A stretch of 6,407 nucleotides of DNA from Elusimicrobiota bacterium (GTDB lineage: Bacteria; Elusimicrobiota; Elusimicrobia; UBA1565; UBA9628): positions 1 through 6,407 of the forward strand of contig JAQUNT010000138.1 of the NCBI GenBank assembly GCA_028717525.1, read 5' to 3'. Both the position numbers and the translations under genes were made by a program. Positions 1 through 6,407 of the stretch are shown piece after piece. Position 1 is the stretch's first letter; every line of letters starts with the position of its first letter. Below the pieces are notes generated by a model. The model did not search any database. It worked only from the letters and a program-made list of their open reading frames with translations, and was not told where the DNA came from.

Positions 1-1071
1 CACGCCGAGCGGGTCCGCGTCGAAGCCGTTGGCTTCCTGGACCGAGACCTTCAGGCGCGCCTTTTGCGTGCGCAGCTCCCAGGAGCCGGCCAGGGCCACC
101 GCGGCCGAGGTCGAGGCGCCGGCCGGGATGTCCCCCAGCGCGACCTCTCCGGGCAGACCCAGGCCCGGCACGTCGCCGAGCAAGGACGGCACCAGGCGCA
201 CCGCGTAGGCCGGGCCGGGCCCGGCGTTGGCCACCGTGACCAGCAGCTGGGCCGGCTCGCCGGGGCGCAGCTCGCCGGCCGCGGCGCCCGCAGCCCAGTG
301 GAAGGCCGCCGAAGCCTTGAGCCGGGCCGGGGCGCTGGGCGCGGGAGCGGCGGCCGGGCCCGGCCCGGACGGCGCGGCCAGGGCCACGGCCACGTGTTCC
401 CTCGTATAATGGAAGCGGGCCTGCCCGTCCACCTCGTGGATGAGGAGCTTGGACACCTTCCAGGACCAGTCCGCGTTGGTCAGGTAGAAGTCCAGGTCGT
501 AGGCGCCGCGGCTGCCGCGGATGCCCGTGAACTCCACGCAGCCGAACACCTCGGTGGGCGAGACCCTGGTGATGCGGTCCGGGTAGATGCGCGACAGCCT
601 CAGGTAGTGGTAGGCCCCGTCCTTGTCGTCCTTGATCACGAAGGCGCCGTTGTTCCGGCGGGCCTGCGCGTGCACGTACTTGGTCACGATCTCCGCGAAC
701 TCGTCGCTGAAGTCCACGAACTCGGGCGGCCGGCGGGGGCCGCGGTAGATGAAATCGTCGCCAGCCTGCGGGGCGGGGGCCGCGGACGGCTCGGTCCCGG
801 TCTCGGGCCGCGGCGCCGGCGTGTGGGGCTGCGCGATGACCGGGGTCGCAGCCGGCTGCGGCGGGACGTGCGGCGCCGGCTGCGGCGGGCGGTTGACCCA
901 GTTGGGGTTGTAGACCGAGCCCGGGGGCTGGTTCCACTGCGACCAGACCCGGGCGGGCGCGACGGGCTCCCTGCGGCGGGGCCGCCCGTCCTCCTGGCCG
1001 CGGGCCGGCAGCGCGCCCGACCAGAGGACCGCAGAGAGGATTCCCAGGGACAGCCCTTTCCCGCCCAGCAT
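1..1071 (-). CDS. Secreted protein with unknown central domain and Ig-like domain (3' end outside window)
   Basis: The frame is open from an ATG at 1071 down to position 1 (357 codons, no stop), so the C-terminus is missing. Residues 1-26 look like a Sec signal peptide: Lys5, a hydrophobic stretch LSLGILSAVLW, then LPARGQ; there is no lipobox Cys. Residues 48-105 are Pro/Gln/Ala-rich with a repeated PPQPA. Residues 107-224 form a charged and aromatic-rich globular region that I do not recognise, with EVFGCVEF, YDLDFYL and LLIHEV as its clearest segments. Residues 228-252 are an Ala/Pro linker. Residues 255-357 resemble CARDB/DUF11-type Ig-like domains (VTVANAGPGPAYAVRL, LGDIPAGAS, VQEANGF), suggesting a periplasmic or cell-surface role; this is inference. 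An in-frame ATG at 1086 is an alternative start. AGGA lies 3 nt before the 1071 ATG and 4 nt before the 1086 ATG, so ribosome-binding sites do not decide. The opposite strand is also open here but gives low-complexity Arg/Gly-rich protein. Confidence 0.8.
   Translation of the reverse strand, partial: MLGGKGLSLGILSAVLWSGALPARGQEDGRPRRREPVAPARVWSQWNQPPGSVYNPNWVNRPPQPAPHVPPQPAATPVIAQPHTPAPRPETGTEPSAAPAPQAGDDFIYRGPRRPPEFVDFSDEFAEIVTKYVHAQARRNNGAFVIKDDKDGAYHYLRLSRIYPDRITRVSPTEVFGCVEFTGIRGSRGAYDLDFYLTNADWSWKVSKLLIHEVDGQARFHYTREHVAVALAAPSGPGPAAAPAPSAPARLKASAAFHWAAGAAAGELRPGEPAQLLVTVANAGPGPAYAVRLVPSLLGDVPGLGLPGEVALGDIPAGASTSAAVALAGSWELRTQKARLKVSVQEANGFDADPLGV
851..889. repeat. 15-base direct repeat in a Pro-rich coding stretch
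   Basis: The 15-mer gccggctgcggcggg occurs at 851-865 and again at 875-889, a period of 24 bases or eight codons. On the - strand it encodes the repeated PPQPA of the exported protein's Pro-rich linker. It most likely reflects local duplication in low-complexity coding sequence. Confidence 0.75.
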
Positions 1072-1077
1072 CTTTCC

Positions 1078-1090
1078 TGATATCATAGCA
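1078..1090. promoter_or_regulatory. Candidate overlapping divergent extended -10 elements
   Basis: The 55-base gap between the divergent genes contains the only AT-rich island nearby. On the + strand TGATATCAT (1078-1086) fits an extended -10 (TGn plus TATCAT, 5 of 6 matches to TATAAT). It would start transcription near 1093 and give a leader of about 34 nt before the PTS fusion gene. On the - strand TGCTATGAT (1090-1082) fits equally well and would start near 1075, leaving almost no leader before the ATG at 1071. Neither has a convincing -35 box. TGATATCA (1078-1085) is an 8-base palindrome. Assignment rests on motif resemblance only. Confidence 0.3.
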
Positions 1091-1126
1091 TCCTACGAGG
1101 CCATCCCCCTGGCAGCGAGGCGGACC

Positions 1127-3658
1127 ATGAACCCACAGACCGACCGGCCTGCGACCCTGCGCCTCCTGGCGCCCCTGGACGGGCGCATCGTGCCCCTGGA
1201 CCAGGTCCCGGACCCGGTCTTCGCCCAGCGCGTGGTGGGCGACGGGGTATCCATCGACCCCACCAGTTCCGTGGTCCTGGCCCCCTGCGCGGGCGAGGTG
1301 CTCCACGCGCACGCCTCCGGACACGCCCTGACTTTGCGCGGCGACGAGGGCCTGGAGCTCATGATCCACGTGGGCGTGGACACCGTCCAGCTCAAGGGCG
1401 AGGGCTTCGAGCTCAAGGTCCGCGCCGGCGACCGGGTCGCGGCCGGCCAGGAGCTGCTGCGCTTCGCGGCCGACCCGGTGGCGCGGCGGGCCAAGAGCCT
1501 GCTCACCCAGCTCCTGGTGACCAACGTGGACCGCGTCGTCGCCCTGACCCATCCCGACGGGGACGTCCAGGCCGGCCGGTCCGTGGCGCTGGAAGTCTCT
1601 TTGCGCTCCGCGGCCCCGGAGGCGCCGGCCGCGGGCGGCAGCCAGGCCAGCTCCGACGCCATCCTCATCGAGAACCCCACGGGCCTGCACGCCCGGCCGG
1701 CCGCGCTCCTGGCCCGGGAGGCCAAGCGCTTCCGCAGCGCCGTGAAGGTCCGGCGCGACGGCGCCGAGGCCAACGCCAAGAGCCTGGTCTCCATCATGAG
1801 CCTCAACGTCAAGCAGGGCGACAAGATCATCCTGTCGGCCGAGGGGCCGGACGCCCGCCAGGCCGTGGACTCCCTGGCCCGCCTCGTGGCGGGCAGCCTC
1901 GACGCCCCGGGCGAGGCGGCCCCGCCGCCGAAGCCCCAGCCGGCTCCGGCCCAGCCCCAGGACCCGCGCGCTTGGGGCGGGGTCTGCGCCTCGCCCGGCC
2001 TGGCCGTGGGCCAGGCCTGCCAGTTCCGGCGCGCCGAGGCCGAGGTCGTGGAGGTCGACGAGGACCCGGCCGCGGCGCGCGCGCGCCTGTCCCGCGCCCT
2101 GGAGTCGGCCAAGGCCGAGCTGGAGGCCCTGCAGACGCGCTTCGCGGCGGAGCACGCGGCCGCCAAGGCCGCCATCTTCGGGGCCCACCGCGAACTGCTC
2201 GACGACCCCGAGCTCCTGGCTCTGGCCGAGGCGGCCCTGGCCAAGGGCGCCGGCGCGGCCGCCGCCTGGAAGTGCGCCTACCAGGACTACGCCGGCCGCC
2301 TGAGCCGCCTCAACAACGAACTCCTGGCCGGCCGGGCCGCGGACATCAAGGATGCGGGCTGGCGCGTGCTGCGCCTGCTCACGGGCGCGGCGCCGCAGGT
2401 CCGCCGGCTGCCCCCGGACTGCATCCTGATCGCCGAGGACCTCTCGCCCTCGGACGCGGCCGCCCTGGACCGGTCCTTGGTCCGCGGCGCCGCCACCGTG
2501 GGCGGGGGCGGCACCTCCCACGTCGCCATCCTCTGCCGGGCCCTGGAACTGCCGGCCTTGGCCGCCTTGCCGCCCGCCGTGCTGGCCATACCGGACGGCG
2601 CGCCTCTCATCCTGGACGCGGACCACGGCTTCTTGCTCTCCGCGCCCACGCCCGCGGAGACCGACCAGGCCCGGGCCGCCCAGGACGCCGCGCGCCGGCG
2701 CCGGACCGTTGAGCTGGCCGCCGCCCGCGAGGAGGCGCGCACCAAGGACGGCCGCCGCGTGCGGGTCGCGGCCAACGTGGGCCAGGCCGCCGACGCCGAA
2801 GCCGCCGCGCGCCTGGGCGCGGAAGGCGTGGGGCTGTGCCGCTCCGAGTTCCTCTTCCTGGGGCGCGAGCAGGCCCCCGGCGAGGAGGAGCAGCGCGCGG
2901 CCTACGCGGCCATCGCCGCGGCCTTCCCGCGCGACGAAGTCATCATCCGGGCCCTGGACGTGGGCGGCGACAAGCGCCTGCCCTACCTGGCCATGGCCAA
3001 GGAGGACAACCCCTTCCTGGGCGAGCGCGGCATCCGCCTGCTCCTGGAGCGGCCGGAGCTTTTGCGCACCCAGCTGCGGGCCCTGCTGCGCGCCTCCGGC
3101 CCGGAGAACCGGATCCGGGTCATGTTCCCCATGGTCGCCAACCTGGCCGAGTTCCGCGCGGCCAAGGATATCCTCGACGAGGAGGCCAAGCTCCTCGCCG
3201 TCCCGCCCCTCCCCTGCGGGGTCATGATCGAGGTCCCCTCCGCGGCCCTGCTGAGCGCGCATCTGGCGCGCGAGGCGGCCTTCTTCTCCATCGGGACCAA
3301 CGACCTCACCCAGTACACCTTGGCCATGGACCGCGGCAATCCCAAGATGGCCGCGCGCGTCGACGCCCTCGACCCCGCGGTCCTGCTCATGATCCAGCGC
3401 ACGGTAGAGGGCGCCCGCGTCCACGGCCGCGGCGTGGCGGTCTGCGGCGGCGCGGCCGGGGACCTCCAGGCCATCCCCCTGCTCATCGGGCTGGGGGTCG
3501 AGGAGCTCAGCGTGAGCCCTCCGGCCGTGCCCGCGGTCAAGGCCGCGGTGCGGCGCGCCGACTACGCCGCGTGCCAGGAGCTGGCCGACCGGGCCGCGGC
3601 TTTGGGCTCGGCCGCCGAGGTGCGCGTCTTGGTCGGACGGCAGGAGGAGGCGGCATGA
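1127..3658 (+). CDS. ptsI: Fused PTS phosphotransfer protein: glucose-type EIIA, HPr, Enzyme I
   Basis: This 843-residue cytosolic protein would carry phosphate from phosphoenolpyruvate to the permease encoded next to it. Residues 8-158 are a Crr-type EIIA: PDPVFAQ, conserved His66, and phospho-acceptor His81 in [18 protein letters not shown]. Residues 176-258 are HPr: His188 in [10 protein letters not shown] and Ser219 in [11 protein letters not shown], 31 residues apart as His15 and Ser46 are in stand-alone HPr. A Pro/Ala/Gln linker (259-282) leads to Enzyme I (284-838): phospho-His465 in [12 protein letters not shown]-site Arg608 in [11 protein letters not shown], metal ligands Glu702 (GVMIEVPSA) and Asp726 ([10 protein letters not shown]), Arg736 in DRGN, and general-acid Cys773 in VCGGAAGD. 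All catalytic residues are present, so it should be active. Domain order and length match the EIIA-HPr-EI proteins paired with NagE in Pseudomonas. The start has GAGG 6 nt upstream (1117-1120) and lies just before the EIIA domain. The symbol names the Enzyme I part; the gene is in effect crr-ptsH-ptsI fused. Confidence 0.96.
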   Translation: MNPQTDRPATLRLLAPLDGRIVPLDQVPDPVFAQRVVGDGVSIDPTSSVVLAPCAGEVLHAHASGHALTLRGDEGLELMIHVGVDTVQLKGEGFELKVRAGDRVAAGQELLRFAADPVARRAKSLLTQLLVTNVDRVVALTHPDGDVQAGRSVALEVSLRSAAPEAPAAGGSQASSDAILIENPTGLHARPAALLAREAKRFRSAVKVRRDGAEANAKSLVSIMSLNVKQGDKIILSAEGPDARQAVDSLARLVAGSLDAPGEAAPPPKPQPAPAQPQDPRAWGGVCASPGLAVGQACQFRRAEAEVVEVDEDPAAARARLSRALESAKAELEALQTRFAAEHAAAKAAIFGAHRELLDDPELLALAEAALAKGAGAAAAWKCAYQDYAGRLSRLNNELLAGRAADIKDAGWRVLRLLTGAAPQVRRLPPDCILIAEDLSPSDAAALDRSLVRGAATVGGGGTSHVAILCRALELPALAALPPAVLAIPDGAPLILDADHGFLLSAPTPAETDQARAAQDAARRRRTVELAAAREEARTKDGRRVRVAANVGQAADAEAAARLGAEGVGLCRSEFLFLGREQAPGEEEQRAAYAAIAAAFPRDEVIIRALDVGGDKRLPYLAMAKEDNPFLGERGIRLLLERPELLRTQLRALLRASGPENRIRVMFPMVANLAEFRAAKDILDEEAKLLAVPPLPCGVMIEVPSAALLSAHLAREAAFFSIGTNDLTQYTLAMDRGNPKMAARVDALDPAVLLMIQRTVEGARVHGRGVAVCGGAAGDLQAIPLLIGLGVEELSVSPPAVPAVKAAVRRADYAACQELADRAAALGSAAEVRVLVGRQEEAA
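3642..3650 (+). promoter_or_regulatory. Shine-Dalgarno site of the permease gene
   Basis: AGGAGGAGG ends 4 nt before the ATG at 3655 and is the strongest ribosome-binding site in the window. It lies inside the last codons of the upstream gene. It fixes the permease start even though that reading frame is open for a further 273 codons upstream, where it only shadows Enzyme I. The start and stop codons overlap as ATGA (3655-3658), indicating translational coupling. Confidence 0.8.
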
Positions 3659-5418
3659 GCATCTTCAAGAACGCCTTCGGGCTCCTGCAGAAGATCGGCA
3701 AGGCGCTCATGCTGCCGGTCGCGGTCCTGCCGGTGGCGGGCATCCTGCTCGGCGTGGGCAGCGCGGGCTTCTCCTGGATGCCGGACCTGCTCTCCTCCAT
3801 CATGAAGGAGGCCGGCGGGGTCATCTTCGGGAACCTGCCGGTCTTCTTCGCCATCGGCGTCGCTTTGGGGCTGGCGGACAACGACGGCGTGGCCTCCATG
3901 TCCGCGGTGGTGGGCTACGCGGTCCTCCTGGCGACCATGGGCCTGCTCGCGGCGCGCCACGGCGTGGACGTCAAGCCCATCATGGGCATCAAGTCCATCG
4001 ACACCGGGGTCTTCGGAGGCATCCTCATGGGCGCCGTGGCGGCGGGCCTCTTCAAGCGCTACTACCGCATCGAGCTGCCCCCCTACCTGGGCTTCTTCGC
4101 GGGCAAGCGCTTCGTCCCCATCGTGACCGCCCTGGCCGCCGTCTTCCTGGGCATCGGGCTCAGCTACGTCTGGCCTCCCATCGGCCGCGGCATCCGGGCC
4201 TTCTCCGAATACGCCGCCTACGGCAACCCGACCCTGGCGGTCGCGGTCTACGGCGTGGTCGAGCGCCTGCTCATCCCGTTCGGCCTGCACCACATCTGGA
4301 ACGTGCCCTTCTTCTTCGAGATCGGAAGCTTCACGGACTCGGCCGGGGCCGTGGTGCACGGCGACATCACGCGCTTCTTCGCGGGCGATCCCCAGGCCGG
4401 CATCCTGGGCGGGGCCTACCTCTTCAAGATGTGGGGCCTGCCCGCCGCGGCCATCGCCATGTGGCACGCCGCCAAGCCGGAGCACCGCAAGCGCATCGGC
4501 GGCATCATGGTCTCGGCGGCGCTGACGTCCTTTCTGACCGGCATCACGGAGCCCATCGAATTCTCCTTCATGTTCGTGGCGCCCGCGCTCTACGGCCTGC
4601 ACGCCCTGCTGGCCGGCGGCGCGCAGATCCTGTTCTCCTTGCTGGGGGCCAAGCTGGGCTTCACCTTCTCGCAGGGCTGCATCGACTACATCCTCTACTT
4701 CGCCAAGGACACCAAGCCCTGGCTGGTGCTGGTCATCGGGCCCCTCTACGCCGGCGCGTACTACGCCCTGTTCCGCTGGACCATAGCCGCCTTCCAGCTC
4801 AAGACCCCGGGCCGCGAGGCCGCCGAAGAGGCCGTGGCCGAGGGCGCGGTGGGAGAGCACGCCCGCCGCTTGGTCCTGGCCTTCGGCGGACGCTCCAACA
4901 TCAAGCACCTCGACGCCTGCATCACCCGCCTGCGCGTCGGCGTCCTGGACGCCACCAAGGTGGACCAGGCGGCCTTGAAGTCCCTGGGCGCGGCCGGCGT
5001 GGTCAGGTCCGGCGACGCGGTGCAGGCCGTCTTCGGCACCCGCTCCGAGAACCTCAAGACCGACATGGAGCTCTACATCAGGGGCGCGGGCCCGGAGGCG
5101 GACCTGCCCCCCGCCGGCGCGGCGGCGGCCCCGGCCGCCGAGGCCGCGCCCGCGCCGCGGCGCGACGCGCAGGCCGCGCTCATGGCCGAGCGCCTGCTGG
5201 CCGCGCTGGGCGGGGCCAAGAACCTGCGCGCCGTGGAGGCCTGCGCCTTCACGCGCCTGCGCGTGGAGTTCCGGGACCCGGCGCGCCTGGACCAGGCCGC
5301 TCTGACCGCGGCCGGGGCCTACGGCCTCATGCGGCCGAAGGACGGCGTGGCTCACGTGCTGGTGGGCCCGGCCGCGGCGCCCTGCGCCGCCGAGATGCGC
5401 GCCCTGCTGGCCGGCTAG
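3655..5418 (+). CDS. ptsG: PTS glucose-type permease EIICB with a second C-terminal EIIB domain
   Basis: This 587-residue inner-membrane protein would transport and phosphorylate glucose or a close analogue. Residues 1-385 are EIIC, with about ten hydrophobic segments (roughly 17-38, 53-75, 80-100, 117-134, 154-175, 192-208, 245-272, 283-312, 314-336, 356-380). The family motifs are [13 protein letters not shown] (144-156), [10 protein letters not shown] (210-219) and [15 protein letters not shown] (296-310, with Glu299). These match my memory of E. coli PtsG far better than NagE, which has GLHHVLNS; glucose specificity is inferred from that. LKTPGRE (382-388) opens the linker to EIIB. The first EIIB (about 401-478) has phospho-acceptor Cys422 in [10 protein letters not shown] and ends [10 protein letters not shown], again PtsG-like. 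An Ala/Pro linker (485-502) then leads to a second EIIB (about 503-587). It has Cys530, but the signature reads CAFTRLRV, one residue longer than CITRLRV. E. coli PtsG is 477 residues, so the surplus is this extra domain. EIIA is supplied by the overlapping upstream gene. Confidence 0.95.
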   Translation: MSIFKNAFGLLQKIGKALMLPVAVLPVAGILLGVGSAGFSWMPDLLSSIMKEAGGVIFGNLPVFFAIGVALGLADNDGVASMSAVVGYAVLLATMGLLAARHGVDVKPIMGIKSIDTGVFGGILMGAVAAGLFKRYYRIELPPYLGFFAGKRFVPIVTALAAVFLGIGLSYVWPPIGRGIRAFSEYAAYGNPTLAVAVYGVVERLLIPFGLHHIWNVPFFFEIGSFTDSAGAVVHGDITRFFAGDPQAGILGGAYLFKMWGLPAAAIAMWHAAKPEHRKRIGGIMVSAALTSFLTGITEPIEFSFMFVAPALYGLHALLAGGAQILFSLLGAKLGFTFSQGCIDYILYFAKDTKPWLVLVIGPLYAGAYYALFRWTIAAFQLKTPGREAAEEAVAEGAVGEHARRLVLAFGGRSNIKHLDACITRLRVGVLDATKVDQAALKSLGAAGVVRSGDAVQAVFGTRSENLKTDMELYIRGAGPEADLPPAGAAAAPAAEAAPAPRRDAQAALMAERLLAALGGAKNLRAVEACAFTRLRVEFRDPARLDQAALTAAGAYGLMRPKDGVAHVLVGPAAAPCAAEMRALLAG

Positions 5419-5422
5419 CCGG
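5411..5422. repeat. 12-base perfect palindrome across the permease stop codon
   Basis: ccggctagccgg reads the same on both strands, contains the TAG stop (5416-5418) and ends 3 nt before the GH1 start. It has no loop or T-tract, so it is not a standard terminator. In such GC-rich DNA it may be chance. Confidence 0.5.
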
Positions 5423-5425
5423 ATT

Positions 5426-6407
5426 ATGCCCGGGCTGCGGCGCTTCCCCGCGGGCTTCGTCTGGGGCTCCGCCACTTCGGCCCTGCAGATCGAGGGCGCC
5501 GCGGCCGAGGACGGCCGGGGCGAGTCGGTCTGGGACGCGTTCTGCCGGGAGCATCCGGAGCGCATCTTCGGCCGGGCCTCCCCGGAGCCGGCCTGCGGGC
5601 ATTACCGGCTCTGGGCCGAGGACGTCCGGCTCATGGCCGAGCTGGGCCACAACGGCTACCGGCTCTCCATCTCCTGGCCCCGGCTCTTCCCCGGCGGCGG
5701 CGGCCGCCGCAACGGGAAGGGCGCGGCCTTCTACGACCGGCTCTGCGACGCCCTGCTGGCCGCGGGCATCGCGCCCAACGCGACCCTCTACCACTGGGAC
5801 CTGCCCCGCGAACTCGGGGAGGCCGGGGGCTGGGAGAATCCGGACCTGCCGGCGCGCTTCGCCGACTACGCCGCGGCCTGCGCGCGGCTCTACGGCGACC
5901 GGGTGCGGCTCTGGGCCACGGTCAACGAGCCCTCCTGGAGCGTGCTCAACGGCTACGTGACCGGCCTGCACCCCCCCTGCCGCGGCCGCGACTACGCCGG
6001 CGCCCTGCGCGCGGCGCAGGGCCTGCTGCGCGGCCACGCCCTGGCCGGCGCGGCCGTGCGCCGGGAGCGCCCGGGCGCGGCCGTGGGCATCGCGCTCAAC
6101 CTCTCGCCGGTCCGCCCGGCCAGCCCCCGCCCGGAGGACGCGCGCGCGGCCGCGCTGGCCGACGGGATGCTCAACCGGTGGTTCAGCGGGCCCGTGCTCC
6201 ACGGCCGGTTCCCGGAGGACGTGGCCGCGTTCTACCGGCGCCAAGGGCTCCTGCCCCGGGGCTGGGAGCGGACCGAGGCCCTGCTGCGCGCCGCGCCCCT
6301 GGACTTCCTCGGGGTCAACTACTACTATCCCCAGCACGCTTCCGCCGACGCCCCGAGCACGCTCTTCCGCCTCAACACCTCGGGGCGGGCCGAGGAGGAC
6401 TGCGCCT
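5426..6407 (+). CDS. GH1 beta-glucosidase (3' end outside window)
   Basis: A glycoside hydrolase family 1 retaining enzyme that hydrolyses terminal beta-glucosidic bonds, probably cytosolic since no signal peptide is visible. The frame is open to the window edge (327 codons plus one base; the family is usually about 430-470 residues). Residues 8-35 carry the N-terminal signature FPAGFVWGSATSALQIEGAA followed by DGRGESVWD. YRLSISWPRLFP (78-89), TLYHWDLP (120-127, with His123) and WATVNEP (163-169) follow, the last giving acid/base Glu168. LDFLGVNYYYP (292-302) is the conserved substrate-site strand. The catalytic nucleophile (ENG motif) lies beyond the window. HWDLP and the N-terminal motifs favour a beta-glucosidase over a 6-phospho-beta-glucosidase. 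The C-terminal phosphate-binding residues that would settle this are not visible. The ATG is 7 nt after the permease stop with no good ribosome-binding site, so translation is probably coupled. Confidence 0.92.
   Translation, partial: MPGLRRFPAGFVWGSATSALQIEGAAAEDGRGESVWDAFCREHPERIFGRASPEPACGHYRLWAEDVRLMAELGHNGYRLSISWPRLFPGGGGRRNGKGAAFYDRLCDALLAAGIAPNATLYHWDLPRELGEAGGWENPDLPARFADYAAACARLYGDRVRLWATVNEPSWSVLNGYVTGLHPPCRGRDYAGALRAAQGLLRGHALAGAAVRRERPGAAVGIALNLSPVRPASPRPEDARAAALADGMLNRWFSGPVLHGRFPEDVAAFYRRQGLLPRGWERTEALLRAAPLDFLGVNYYYPQHASADAPSTLFRLNTSGRAEEDCA

Noticed and set aside
405..410. Perfect TATAAT on the + strand, striking in GC-rich DNA
   Set aside because: It lies inside the - strand coding region, arises from codons for His-Tyr-Thr (cat tat acg), and has no -35 box or gene placed to use it.
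64..1080. 338-codon open frame on the + strand opposite the exported protein
   Set aside because: It is Arg/Gly-rich without motifs. The - strand frame has a signal peptide, linkers and an Ig-like domain, so the - strand is the coding one.
1093..2244. 383-codon open frame on the - strand opposite EIIA-HPr
   Set aside because: It is a Ser/Arg/Ala-rich shadow of a strongly conserved coding region.
2836..3654. In-frame upstream extension of the permease by 273 codons
   Set aside because: It overlaps Enzyme I in another frame and gives Arg/Pro/Gly-rich low-complexity sequence. The permease start at 3655 has a strong ribosome-binding site and begins with the family's normal N-terminus.
5416..5425. 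Possible terminator between permease and GH1 genes
   Set aside because: The gap is only 7 nt. The palindrome has no loop or T-tract, and the gene spacing argues for one transcript.
3562..5565. 667-codon open frame on the - strand antisense to the permease
   Set aside because: It is the complement of a gene with clear EIIC/EIIB motifs. Its product is Gly/Arg/Gln/His-rich with no recognisable domain, as expected of stop-poor GC-rich DNA.
5327..6337. 336-codon open frame on the - strand opposite the GH1 gene
   Set aside because: It is low in complexity and antisense to unmistakable GH1 motifs.

Overview
The window is a strongly GC-rich bacterial segment with almost no non-coding DNA. It holds three genes on the + strand, apparently one operon, and one partial gene reading away from them on the - strand. 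The sequence does not fix the organism. GC-rich coding bias, a Sec-type secreted protein with a Pro/Ala-rich region and a proteobacterial-style fused PTS protein suggest a GC-rich Gram-negative-type lineage. Elusimicrobiota or a deltaproteobacterial/myxobacterial relative would fit, but this is a low-confidence guess.

Layout. Positions 1-1071 (- strand, running off the left edge) encode the first 357 residues of an exported protein: signal peptide, Pro-rich linker, an unrecognised central domain, an Ala/Pro linker and an Ig-like (CARDB/DUF11-type) domain. A gap of only 55 bases (1072-1126) separates it from the divergent operon. That gap contains an AT-rich island with two overlapping, oppositely facing extended -10-like elements. 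Positions 1127-3658 (+) encode an 843-residue fusion of glucose-type EIIA, HPr and Enzyme I. It overlaps by ATGA with a glucose-type EIICB permease (3655-5418) that carries an extra, unusual C-terminal EIIB domain. Seven bases later a GH1 beta-glucosidase begins (5426) and runs off the right edge.

How the genes work together. The two PTS proteins contain every step of a phosphoenolpyruvate-dependent sugar phosphotransferase chain. Phosphate would pass from PEP to EI His465, HPr His188, EIIA His81 and EIIB Cys422, and then to the sugar crossing the EIIC domain. The permease is much closer to PtsG (glucose) than to NagE (N-acetylglucosamine), judged by remembered family motifs. The GH1 enzyme would release glucose from cytosolic beta-glucosides, so the operon looks like a glucose/beta-glucoside utilisation module. 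The secreted protein has no evident link to sugar uptake.

The most notable points are the second EIIB domain, whose active-site signature has one extra residue after the cysteine; the conserved HPr-Ser46-type serine inside the fusion; the compact divergent promoter; and the unrecognised domain of the exported protein. No RNA genes, mobile elements, CRISPR arrays or convincing terminators were seen. No gene-free stretch exceeds 300 bases.
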